This document shows, piece by piece, positions 39,101 to 49,200 of a stretch of 64,000 nt of DNA. Position 1 is the stretch's first letter, and every line of letters begins with the position of its first letter. This DNA comes from Pempheris klunzingeri. Taxonomy: Eukaryota > Chordata > Actinopteri > Acropomatiformes > Pempheridae. Under the pieces are notes generated by a model, which was given only the letters and a program-made list of their open reading frames with translations, made no database searches and was not told where the DNA came from. The stretch is from contig NC_092027.1 of the NCBI RefSeq assembly GCF_042242105.1, forward strand, positions 1,732,506 through 1,796,505. The letters are read 5' to 3'. Both the position numbers and the translations under genes were made by a program.

Positions 39101-41809
39101 GACTTTGAATGAACGGTCTGTTTTGTCCGTACCGTACATCCATTAAGACTACAACTCCCAAAGAGTCCGATCTTCCTGTTTTCCATGTATGTAATTGAAC
39201 AGTGTGCACAGATCCTGGTGTGTGGAAGCTGTTTATTGTGTTATTCTACAATTAAACAAGGTGATGTTATATCGTTTCACTTCTTACAGTGTCTCTTCAT
39301 ATTAATATCGAAGGTTCGAGGCAGTGGACTTTGGAGCCATCACCAATGTCAAATTTGAAAGTTTTGCAAATCTAAAAACCCTTTGTTTACTTTTCCCTTT
39401 CCCGGACTCGTCCTGGCAGCACGTTCTCCTTTCAGAGAGCTGAGATGTGTCCGTAGATGATGGAAAGAATAAATGAAATAGTAATAAATAGATAATAAAC
39501 ACACAACCAACCATCAGACCACGCACCTGAGCACAGGAAGGATGTGACGATGATGACGACACACAGGACGAGTGAAGCTGGAAGAACACAGATCCCCAGA
39601 CTCCAACATGGCTGCGTGTCTGACTCCTTATAAGCTCCTGGAAACACGAAACACAGTAAAGTGAAGCAGTGGAGCAGTTTCACGGCCGTCGCCATCTTGG
39701 TTTTTTTGGAGCCAGAGGAGCAGGTAGCTAGAGACTGAGAGCAGAAACTCATCAGGAAGATGTTCACTGAGCTGATAAATCATTTCCTCATTGACATCCA
39801 TCCAATCAGACTCCTGTTTGGAGCCAGTGGAGTCGCCCCCTGCTGGACATCAGACCCAGAAGCTACGCCCACTTCTTATATACAGTCTGTGCATCTGACA
39901 AAGACCTCCTCCTCCTCCTCTGAGATAAAATCTAATGTTAAACTAATACAGCGACCTTCTTACCATCCACAGCCAGATGAACTCCTCTGTCCACATGAAC
40001 AGCTCCTCCTCTCCGGCTGGTGCAGAAATACAGGCCGGCGTCCTCCTCCTGCACCCCCAGGATCTCCAGATCGGCCGACCGATTGAACTGGACGACCTCA
40101 ACAACTTTGATGCGGCTGTTTGCAGTGTGAAAACTGACTATGTGTTGTCCCGCTTTACTTGGTGTAACCGTCAGCAGAGGCAGCAGCTGATCTGAGCGCA
40201 GGAGGTACCAGGTGACGTCCATGCCGGACGTCAGGTTACAGGTCAGCAGGACGTCCTGCCCCGTCTGGTGCACCCGGGGAACAGGTGAGGCCGAAGACGG
40301 GCGGCTTCCTGCAACGCCTGAGGAGGGTAAGGAGGGCGGACGGTGGAGGAGGAAGGAGCATCATCAGCATACTTGATCTCATACAGATAAAACTGTGTGT
40401 GGACACCTCTGTCTGTATACATCAGTGTACTGGTGGTCTGTTTGGGCTTCAGTTCAAATGAAAGGAACTCTTCTTCACGCTACTAAAGACAATTTAATTC
40501 AAAACCAGTGGTTCAGGATGAATCTGAGGAGTCACACAGTGATTGAAAACATATTTCTGCTGCACAAAATCGTGTTTAGATCTAAATATCTGTTAACCTT
40601 CCAGTCTCCAGTGTGCTCTACTGTATAAATGTATAATCCTCTTCCTCTTTCTTCCTCCTCTCCTTCTCCCTAGCCAGGTTTGCACAGCGGATTTTACTTG
40701 AAATCTGGATATTTTAGATTAATTAAGATTTCTTTTCATCTTTTGGTATTGTATACTAGTCTTATGTTAAACTATTCTACTCTAGGTTGGACATATTTTA
40801 TATTTCCACATATCGTTTCCTTTTCTTTTCACCACTGTTTTTGTTAAGTGTTGGTTGTCTTGTGGTGGCTATCTGTCTGTCTGTCTGTACCACTGCCGTG
40901 ACAAAGTCATTTCCTGTGAAGGACTAACACAGAAACTATTCTATTGTTATTCTAGTGTGGTCAACCAATGGAGGCTCTGAGGAAATCTTTCTGTTCTATC
41001 AAATCTCCGTCGTAATATGAAATAGTTCAGATCTCTTCTGGAGGGTTCACAGATCTTTAGTTTCTGTTTCTACGTTCATGTTTTCTGTCTTTATTTAGTC
41101 ATATTTGATGGAAAAACCAAAAAAAAATGTTTCCCCATATATGGAACAATCAACAAAAAGAAGTTGAAGATGCTGCAAGAAACGACGTCACATTAAGAAA
41201 AATACCACAACAGGCACAGACGAACTTTTAGTTTACAGACTTTACGTGTTAATGATCAGATTCTAGCGTCTCTTCACACCTCGAGTCTTCGCCGCCTCTG
41301 CGTTCACGTACATTTCTGCAGAGCGGCTGCAGATCTCACTCTAACTGCACCCTGGGAAGGTGGAGACGAGGTTTTTGGGAGGTCAATGACGACATTTTTG
41401 GCTTCGGACACTGATCCGAGTCACCGTCCACAGGCTCATGTGATGCCTGACAACAAGCGATGTAAGAAAACCCTCTTGAAGCAGGTCCCAGGTGATCAGA
41501 CACACCCTCACACCTGTGGATTTGCTTTTGTTTTCACCTTAGCTCTGGTATTTCTTTCTCCAGCTTGTGTGACTCGACCAAAACCAGCTGTTTCTTGAGA
41601 ATAAAATATGAAAACACCAAAATAAACACACCAGACATGACAAATATGAAGCTCTAATCCTCTAAGTCAACCCTTCTCTTGTGCCAACAGTCCTTGAATC
41701 TCTCCACGCAGCACCTTGAAAGTCTCTCACTGCATTTCAATTAACAAATATTTAGTGAAACTGTCCTTAACTTACAGAGGAGAGGGAGGATCCATGTGAG
41801 AGCTGCCAT
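36104..41809 (-). CDS. single-V-domain Ig receptor with two ITIM-like motifs (receptor C)
   Basis: Predicted type I receptor of 235 residues on the minus strand. Exons 41776-41809, 39964-40317, 39527-39637, 37049-37110 and 36104-36250; introns are phase 1, 1, 1 and 0, and the frame closes exactly. Order: signal peptide starting MAALTWILPLLCVAG; one V-type Ig domain with LLTC, core W in VTWYLL and EEDAGLYFC; short stalk; membrane segment about 143-165; cysteine-rich juxtamembrane exon with AVCCCDSARC; tail with Y193 in SLHYSSL and Y219 in DVTYSAV. Both tail motifs fit the ITIM pattern, suggesting an inhibitory role. The V domain (WYLLRSDQLLPLL, SADLEILGVQEED) has the look of CD8/TCR-like fish receptors. 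The large intron between the membrane and juxtamembrane exons holds the PARP-like gene on the other strand. No firm orthologue. Confidence 0.83.
36520..36945. mobile_element. solo-LTR-like fossil
   Basis: A segment of about 430 bases without coding content has the composition and order of a retroviral-type long terminal repeat: a TATAAAGAA promoter-like box near 36745, a downstream GC-richer part, and CAATAAACC near 36890 as a poly(A) signal. Its surroundings are AT-rich and unlike it. No internal viral genes lie beside it, so it would be a solo LTR. The ends are approximate and I did not identify a target duplication. It lies inside the last intron of receptor C. Age is uncertain. Confidence 0.45.
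37452..38600 (+). CDS. predicted ADP-ribosyltransferase-fold (PARP/Gig2-like) protein, two coding exons
   Basis: Predicted protein of 282 residues. Coding exons 37452-37790 and 38091-38600 join in phase 0. The start is the first ATG after a strong pyrimidine tract and CAG (acceptor at about 37447), which implies an upstream non-coding exon; an in-frame ATG at 37290 exists if that intron is not removed. The first exon is acidic and Ser/Pro-rich, ending in a KINPKDFFHPQYDYDFTNIK block. The second exon carries a compact domain with YVRPCGWTRVALQVL, WPVSYHG (H162), GRGVYSTPD (Y205), KYCRKF, YKVLLQNRINP and a C-terminal IRPYGLLLKL. The spaced His and GRGVY Tyr fit the H-Y pair of PARP-type transferases, as in the fish virus-inducible Gig2 family. 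The third catalytic residue is not clear, so activity is unproven. It is nested inside an intron of receptor C on the opposite strand and is markedly GC-rich. Confidence 0.85.
39675..39900. repeat. dispersed repeat with TCCAATCAGACTCCTGTTTGG words
   Basis: The copy reads GGAGCCAGAGGAGCAG, CATTGACATCCATCCAATCA, GGAGTCGCCCCCTGCTGGAC and CTTATATACAGTCTGTG. The reverse complement appears at 48595-48720 (CCAGCAGGGGGCGACTCCAC, GTCTGATTGGATGGAAGTCA). It is a common fish repeat, here in an intron of receptor C. Confidence 0.7.
41268..41319 (-). pseudogene. orphan exon-like frame, tail-type peptide
   Basis: Downstream of a CTCTGCAG acceptor the minus strand reads E-MYVNAEAAKTRGVKRR and then a stop, with a phase-1 entry like the neighbouring receptor exons. 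A Y-V-N motif of this kind is a Grb2-type SH2 target and is common in short receptor tails. It lies inside intron 1 of receptor C and cannot be its last exon. It may be the surviving tail exon of a lost neighbour, or chance. Confidence 0.25.
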
Positions 41810-41964
41810 GTTTCAGAGGGTGAAAGCTCCGGGAGGACTGTTGAGTTCATTCAGGGAGCAACAAGTGAAGTTAGAGGGAGGAGATGTGCTGCAGGACAGA
41901 CAGCAGAGACCACCAACATGCCTTTATTAGTGCAGAAAACGAAAGACTGAGGATTTCCTACTAA

Positions 41965-41995
41965 TCACACACTCACACACACACACACACACACT

Positions 41996-42054
<59 letters not shown>

Positions 42055-42090
42055 ACACACACATGTACACACACACACACACATGCACAC
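41965..42090. repeat. (AC)n microsatellite, interrupted
   Basis: Blocks of AC units are broken by TCTC and GTAC, with TGTAC and TGC interruptions, between receptors C and D. Confidence 0.95.
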
Positions 42091-42109
42091 ATACACTCTC
42101 TACGTGGCA

Positions 42110-42960
42110 ACTGATAAAGCCACACTAAGTTTCGTTTCTCCGGAGATGCGTTGGTATCTATTATGCAGGCGATACAACGGACAGTCCTTCAAAATAAAAG
42201 CGCGATTAAAAAAACAAACAAAACTCCCTTGTGTAGTTGTTGAATTATTATCAAATTTACTGAAAAATATACTTTATAGAGCTCACTGGCTCAATAAAAA
42301 GTTTTCACAGGATGGTCAACAACCTTTAACAAAACATATATACGTAATATATATATATAATATATACGTAAACATATATATATAACTTTTTTTGGGCCTT
42401 CAAACTAAGTTGATATTAAAATAAAATCACTTCAGAGGTTTTAAAGATGTGTTTATGAGTCCTGTGATTCTCATGATGTGATTCTATAATATTGTTGTAA
42501 AAATATTATATTTCTGTCATAAAACAACACACATACACAAAAATAAACAATATAAACAGCATATAATATAATAATGAACAATTAATACCAACAATAACAA
42601 CACTAAGAAATGAATTAATGAAGAACAATCAATGTAATAATCTTTGACAATTAAAGCCTGCATGTATTTTTAACTGAAATTAAGCTTCAATAATTATGCA
42701 GTGATGATCATTAATTGATAAACAGTCCTGAACACCTATAATAAAAACTTTAGGAGTAAATTAAAACCGGTGAAACAGTTTTCTATAACATAGAATAAAT
42801 AAAACCTCTTAGTTAAGTATCAAAAGTATCAAGCGCTTTTATTTTGAAATCACAGGAAACGGTTGGCTCAACGTGATGGGCGGATTGAATTTAAAGACAC
42901 ACACTTTAATAATACAGACACTCACTCAGACAGCGCTGACGAGGACAGTGGACTCAACCT
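42110..42960. other. intergenic region between receptors C and D
   Basis: Very AT-rich DNA, with a TATA-type run at 42330-42385. The two genes are divergent, so their promoters should share this stretch. I cannot point to a TATA box with confidence. Confidence 0.4.
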
Positions 42961-42969
42961 GTGGACAAG

Positions 42970-43239
42970 ATGAGGCAAGAAATTAAGAGGTACGGGTGAG
43001 AGACATTTATTTTGAAAGGAAACGCTTCTTTTGCAGCCAGTAAAAATACATTTGCATTTCCTTCTGCGTCTGCTTTACTTTATTACTTTACTGCGTATGG
43101 TCAAGCAGAATTAACAGAGGATGCTTTTTCTTTAAATTAAAATATGCAACAAGAAGTTTACAGGCTGCAGAAGGTGGAAACATCTGCAGGATAAAAACTA
43201 TTCTCTTCACATTCAGTTCAGCAGGTGAGGACAGGTAAC

Positions 43240-43276
<37 letters not shown>

Positions 43277-46200
43277 AGTTTCATTAGTGAGGAAACCAGC
43301 AAGTGAACAGAAACGAAAGCTAGTGATCAGATTAGATCATAGTACTCATGGGGGGAACTGTGGTTAAGATCCAAGTGACATTTGAGCAATAAAACAAACT
43401 AGTAAATTGATTTTAATGTCTGAATATAAGAAGTGGAGTCAGTTTTTGGTGTTAAAACCATTAAATAAACATATTTTTTTTCAAATCCAAGACTCATCAT
43501 GTGAAAGAGACTCATCCAGAACCTCTTAAACTGTTTTTTAACCAACACCACTGCTGTATTTCATGTTAAATGTTACTTAATTCTGTATAATTTAGACATT
43601 TTAGTCTTTTCTTGTTGCATTTCACACTTTTTTATGTCATTTTACAAGCTTTAAATCAATATAATAAATAAAATCTGCTTAATTATACTGAATAAACAAC
43701 TTTATTTATTATGTACGATGTTCTAGAGACTGATTATTTCTGATTTTTCCAGTCATTCCTTCAGGACCCTCCTTCTCCTTCAACTTCACTGTCTCCTGCT
43801 TGTCCATTTAGTTGGTGAGTATCAGCGTGTGGTTGACGCTCACAAACCCGTTAGCTTAGCGTTGTTTCAGCCGGATGTTTTAGATATCACCTGGATTTTG
43901 GACCCAAAAACTGGCGCCAATTCTGTCCAGTAAGAGCCATTTTTGGAAAAGTTTAGGTTTAGGAATGAGGTCGAGGTGGACAGATGGGTTAGTGAAACCA
44001 AAAGTAACCCAAACCACCAACGCCTCCTAATCTAAACCAGCTGCTGCCTACTAACTAATCACTGTTATAGATCCTCTATAACTACAGATGTCTCACTACA
44101 GCCTCAGTAATATATTATTCCTGCTGTAGTGGACTGTAAGCAGAGTTTTTATAGTTATTATTGCAGAGAATGAAAAGAAAGTTAACTTCAGAGGATGAAC
44201 CACACCCTCATTATTCTGTCTGAATCCTCAGCGGATGTCGTCTCTGCGCTGGAATCTCAGACAAATGAAACCATTCATGGTTAATTCATTAATCACTAAC
44301 ATGTGACTTCCATGAAAAGGGTTTGAAGGAGAAGTTAAAAACATGAGCTGAGGAACAAGTGGTTCATATTTTGGTTTGGACTTCGTTTTTTATAAGCTTT
44401 ATATATTTATTTTATACGTCGTCCTCTTGTTAGTTGTCTCTGTTCTTGCTCGTAAAACTTTTGGCTCTTAAAAAACTGGCTGACTGGACGTTCAACATTT
44501 AGAAACAGGCCATTTTTCATCACTTTAACATGACTTTTCCTAAAACACAGCTAAACATTTTGTATTAAAAGAGCCTTCATGCCCCTGTGTAGCCCCTGAA
44601 CTACAGTTAGCTAGCGGTTCCCAAGCTGGGGGTCTCTTAGGGCCCCTCTTAGGGGTCGCACCAGGGAAGGCAGAGCGGTCGTGGGATGATTAATGGGGGA
44701 GGAAAGACGGAGAAACAGAAATGGTGGATAATTTGACCTCTTGGGGAAACATCTGAGGTGGACCTGCAGCTGAGATTATATTGTACATGTTTAATAAATA
44801 TAGAGTCACACCTACGATATTATTTCCCTGGAGTAGAAATATAAAGCAAACTTACTAAAGTAAGTACATATTCCTTCATTAGCACTTAAGTTAATATATT
44901 TTTCTGTGACTGGTGTCAGCATATCGTCTAACGTTAGCGAGGAACTAATCGTCCAAGACGTTGCCTCTCCTCTCCCAGAATCCTCTGCCCACCTCCAGAT
45001 CGTCACCTCCAAGGTGGGAAGCCGGGCCGTGCTTCCCTGCAGCTGGAAGCTACGCCTGGAGGAGGCGCCCCCGTCCCCCTGCCATGTCCAGTGGAGGAGC
45101 CCGGCAGACACCGTGTTCGAGCTCTGGGGAACGCAGAAGTGGCAGTCGGAGGAGTTCGATGGCCGGGCGGAGATTCCCGAGGACAAGCTAGAGTCCGGGG
45201 ACTGTTCCCTGATCATCAAGGACGCTCAGATCGTTGACGCGGGGCGATATGAGAGCTTCATGGTGGTGAATGGAGTGAGATCCACAAAGACCAGGGTCTT
45301 CATTCAGAGCGTCAAGCTGTCTGTGCTCGGTCAGGGTCGTCTTCTGTTGTCTTTTTATCTCATGTAGACTAATCCGTGCTGACGTCTTTACTGACCTTGG
45401 ATGTTTGTTGTTCCTTTTAGACCATAAGTCCCTGCAGACCCATCGTCCGGGGGAGAATTTAGTCCTGGATCTCTACACCGTTCACTCTGAGAGAGTGGTC
45501 TTCCAGGGCAGGTGAGTCATAACTAAAAGTGGGGGTGGATGGTTAGTGGCAAGCAGGTAAACTTTCATTTAATTCACACCAGAGGCTTCAATCGGGACCA
45601 GTAAAGCTGCTCTTTCAGTATGAAGCTATAAACAAACCCATTTTCCTGAGATAAAACAAAAACCAACTAAAATAAAAGCACCTTTTCTTCTGTATGCTCT
45701 GATCTTTCCTTCCTTATCTCTTATTCCATTGTCTCATCGCCCGGCTCCTACGCTCAGGTTACCTCCTCTGATGGTTTGTTCCCACCGCCCAAAATGACTG
45801 TTTACAGCAAACTAAGACTAAGATTACAGGCTGCTGGTGCAGCCATGAGTCAACCTGTGATGTCTGCTCACAAAGTGGAGGGTAAAAAGAGACACAATCA
45901 TGATAGTAATGGAAAAAAATAAGAGACTTCATGTGGGGGAACTTACCAAAGTCAGTATTAATCATATGTGGTGTTTCTCCCTGTTGCTGTTGACGCACAG
46001 CAGATACAGGAACCAGGATATCATATTACTACATCAAACTATTTTGATACCATTAACACACTGCGTCCTGCGACAGCTGCTGTCTTTGCCTGTGAGGTTG
46101 CTTGTACAAACTTGCAGCACAAGTGTTATCAACACTAAGCACCTTTTTGTTTCTGGTGCAACAGTTTGCTCTTAAAGATGTAAATGGAAAAAAATGAAAA

Positions 46201-49200
46201 ATAAATCTGATGTTTTGTTGCAGAAGTGGTTAAGCCAAGGACAAAAGACAATAAAGACGTCTGATGGCGATACAGGGAAAGACTTCGGGCTGTTACATGA
46301 GCCAAAGCAATGTGCTATTTGACTAAATGTGTCACTGTAAAAATGCACGTCCAATTGGATTCTGGCACCATGACGGACATGGAGCTCACGGCGACTACAG
46401 TGCTACTGTAGAGAAGAACGATTGCAAAGTTAAAATGAAGGAAGCGTAAATTTTGCGGATCCTCGAATTCGTGTAATTCGCCTCTTGTGAGGGCGAGGAC
46501 ACCAGGTTAGAAAAATATATTGTGATTGATTTATTCTGTGCACCACCTGTCGGAAAGGATGTTAAATCTGTTCCTTGCTCCTGTCGGGATGCTTTCTATG
46601 AACGGCATGCCGAAGACAACGATGGCGCCTATTCTGTCCAATGAGAATTTCCCATCTGGTGCATTCGCCAAAAAAAAAGCTTCTTTCTCTTGGATTATGC
46701 TCCCGATTACGCCGCCTGCTGAATATGCTCAGCAGTGTTAATCCCAAGGCCTCTGGCCTAACTATGAGACATGAAGAAAAAAGAAAAACGTGCAATATTT
46801 CCTATATTTTTTTATATTTTTATAACCAAACCATGTGCAATAGCCTTTTTCATCATGCAAATTACACTGTTGTTTGTATATACTGGATATATATATATAT
46901 ATATATATTCTCCTTTTTTATATCTTTTATTTATTTTTTATATTTCTATATATCTTTCCAGTGTATGTGTATGCATGAACTGCTGCTGCTGACACTGAAT
47001 TTCCCTGCCGTGGGATGAATAAAGGCTAATCTAATCTAATCTATGCTGGTGATTGGCTCTTTTAACAAAGATTAAACTCCCATGGTTTAAAGAAAAAGCG
47101 GCTATTGGGAAAAATTGGAATTAAGGCTGAGGTATCCAGTTCTCATGATGCATCCATGGTCTATTTTCACTGAAAGATTAAAGCCATGAATCTGCGAATC
47201 TGTGAGCTCATGTTTTATGTGCTCTGTTAGATGCGTCCGGCCTGATAAGATACGATACGCCACTGAGGCATTTCCATAAACAACCAAAATGGCGGCCAGT
47301 GATGTGGAGCGTCCTGTTGAATCAGCATCAAACGAAGTGCACGTAAAGGTTAAGTTGATAAGAAAGATGTGTTTAAGTCAGCGCCGCGTCACATGTTTTG
47401 CCGCTCTGATTGGTTGTAGGTCTATCCAATCACATCAGAGGCGTTTCGGTCTGCGCCCATCGTTAAGACCCTTCGGAAACTGAAAATGAAGCGAGAGGTT
47501 CTGAGAGCATTTGCGACTCGTCGATGCGATGGCAGGCGTACGTGGAGCTGCGCGAGAAAAGCTGTTCGACTCTTCTGAGAGGATCGCGATCACTCAGAGC
47601 TCTTTGGCGAAACAAAGCTGCTTTACCACCCGAAAGATGGTAAGGTGGTTCTCCTCTTCTTCTGGGGTTCTTCTTCATGAACGTCTCTATCCCCTGTGGT
47701 GAGTTTGTGTCCTCCATCCTGATCTGTGTTTAAATTCCACCACAGGGCAACGCTCGGGAGGCACGTGGGCAAGCTCGCCGACCAGATACCGCGTGTGGAG
47801 CGGACGAACCCGGGCTCACTTATGGCGCTTTTCCATCACACAGTTTTAGCTCTACTCGCCTTAACTCGCCTCGGTTTGGTTGGTTTTCCATTACAATTGC
47901 GTACCACCTCAACCGGATGAGTAGGTACGAAAAAAGTACCAGGTACTATCAGCTAATGGAAAAACCCAAAAGACCGAGTCGGGTCGGGCCGAGTCGAGCT
48001 GAGTAGGTGTTAGAGGAAAAGCTCCATTAGCGGCTTTGATGAAGGTGATCTCAGCCACCAAGTCCCCGACCCGAGAGGAGAATACTTTGGATCCTTGTTA
48101 CGCGACAGTGAGCTGTCTGACCACATCATGATCCACCTGAGTCCTGCATGCAGACAGAAACTAAACCTCCTCCATCATCATCATCATCATCATCATCTGG
48201 AGTCACTCGCCACCAGTCTGCCGTCTCCCCAGGACCCCGAGGTGAGCAGGACAGATTACGGTCGACTCCCTCCACCCCAGACTTTTTCCAAACTCTCGCC
48301 TCCAGCAAGAAGCTGAAGTCCATCAAGACCAAGACCTCTCACCAAAAGAACAACATCTCCCAGACTTTAAATGAATGAACTGTTCCGTCTTTATTTTTAT
48401 GCCCCAGAATAAAAAAGAGGAAGAAGAAGAATTCCTTGTATGTGAAAATCTACTCTGGGAATAAATGAAGATCACAGCACTTGCTGCGTGCTGAAGGCAA
48501 GACGTTGGAAACTTATTTCCAAGTTGCCCTGACATGTCCTTCAACCATATGCTGTGACGATGCTGAAGAGCCTTAAAGCTGCATCCTCTCTAACGTCCAG
48601 CAGGGGGCGACTCCACTGGCTCCAAACAGAAGTCTGATTGGATGGAAGTCAATGAAGAAATGATTTATGAGCTCAGGGAACAGTTTCTGCTCTCAGTCTC
48701 TAGTTTACTGTCTTCTTCAGCACAGCAGGATGTTCATTTAGTCAATTATGGTCCATTTAGAGGAAGATACACCAGGAAGAGGGGGCGGGCTTTAGGGCGG
48801 GGCTACCTGCTCACTGACCAATCATAGGAGGGTCACGCCTAAACCTAACCAATCAGATCCGGTTATTTTTTGCAGAATAAACGTCATTTCTGGCTCCAAA
48901 ACCAATATGGTGACGTCCTAAATGCCAAACATGAGGCTTCATAATGGCGTTCCACAAACCAGTGAGTGATGTCACAGAGGCTACGCCCCAAATTTCACAC
49001 AATGGATATCAGAATTTGATCGCCAGATTGTCATTAGATTAAGAGAGATTAACTCTTTTTATTTTGATTACTTCTTTAGCTGTGCTGTTTCCAAGATATA
49101 GAGGAAGGTTGGATTTTTATGAATTTCACTCCGTAGATTCTTTGTCCCCAGAGGATGAAGTCATTTCAATTTGTTTACCGTTATATCTAGTGTCATCGTC

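Noticed and set aside
39302-39450. Minus-strand frame after the membrane exon of receptor C as its tail
   Set aside because: No acceptor there gives a phase-1 entry with a sensible tail. The exons at 37049-37110 and 36104-36250 match in phase and supply ITIM-like motifs.
44883-44978. Earlier acceptor for the first Ig exon of protein D
   Set aside because: An AG at 44882 keeps the frame, but the AG at 44978 has a far better pyrimidine tract (CTCTCCTCTCCCAG) and leads straight into the Ig fold.
46455-46475. GGATCCTCGAATTCG, resembling a cloning linker
   Set aside because: The two restriction-site words are close by chance. Flanking sequence is ordinary intron, with no vector sequence.
47463-47717. 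Minus-strand frame of 84 codons in the protein D intron
   Set aside because: No domain, no conserved motif, and it lies in GC-rich repeat-like DNA where chance frames are long.
48030-48378. Plus-strand frame with poly-His/Ser and DPRGEYFGSLLRDSELSDH
   Set aside because: It has some protein-like texture upstream of the CAT repeat, but no partner exons, no recognised domain, and it lies in an intron. It could be a retrocopied fragment; the evidence is too thin.
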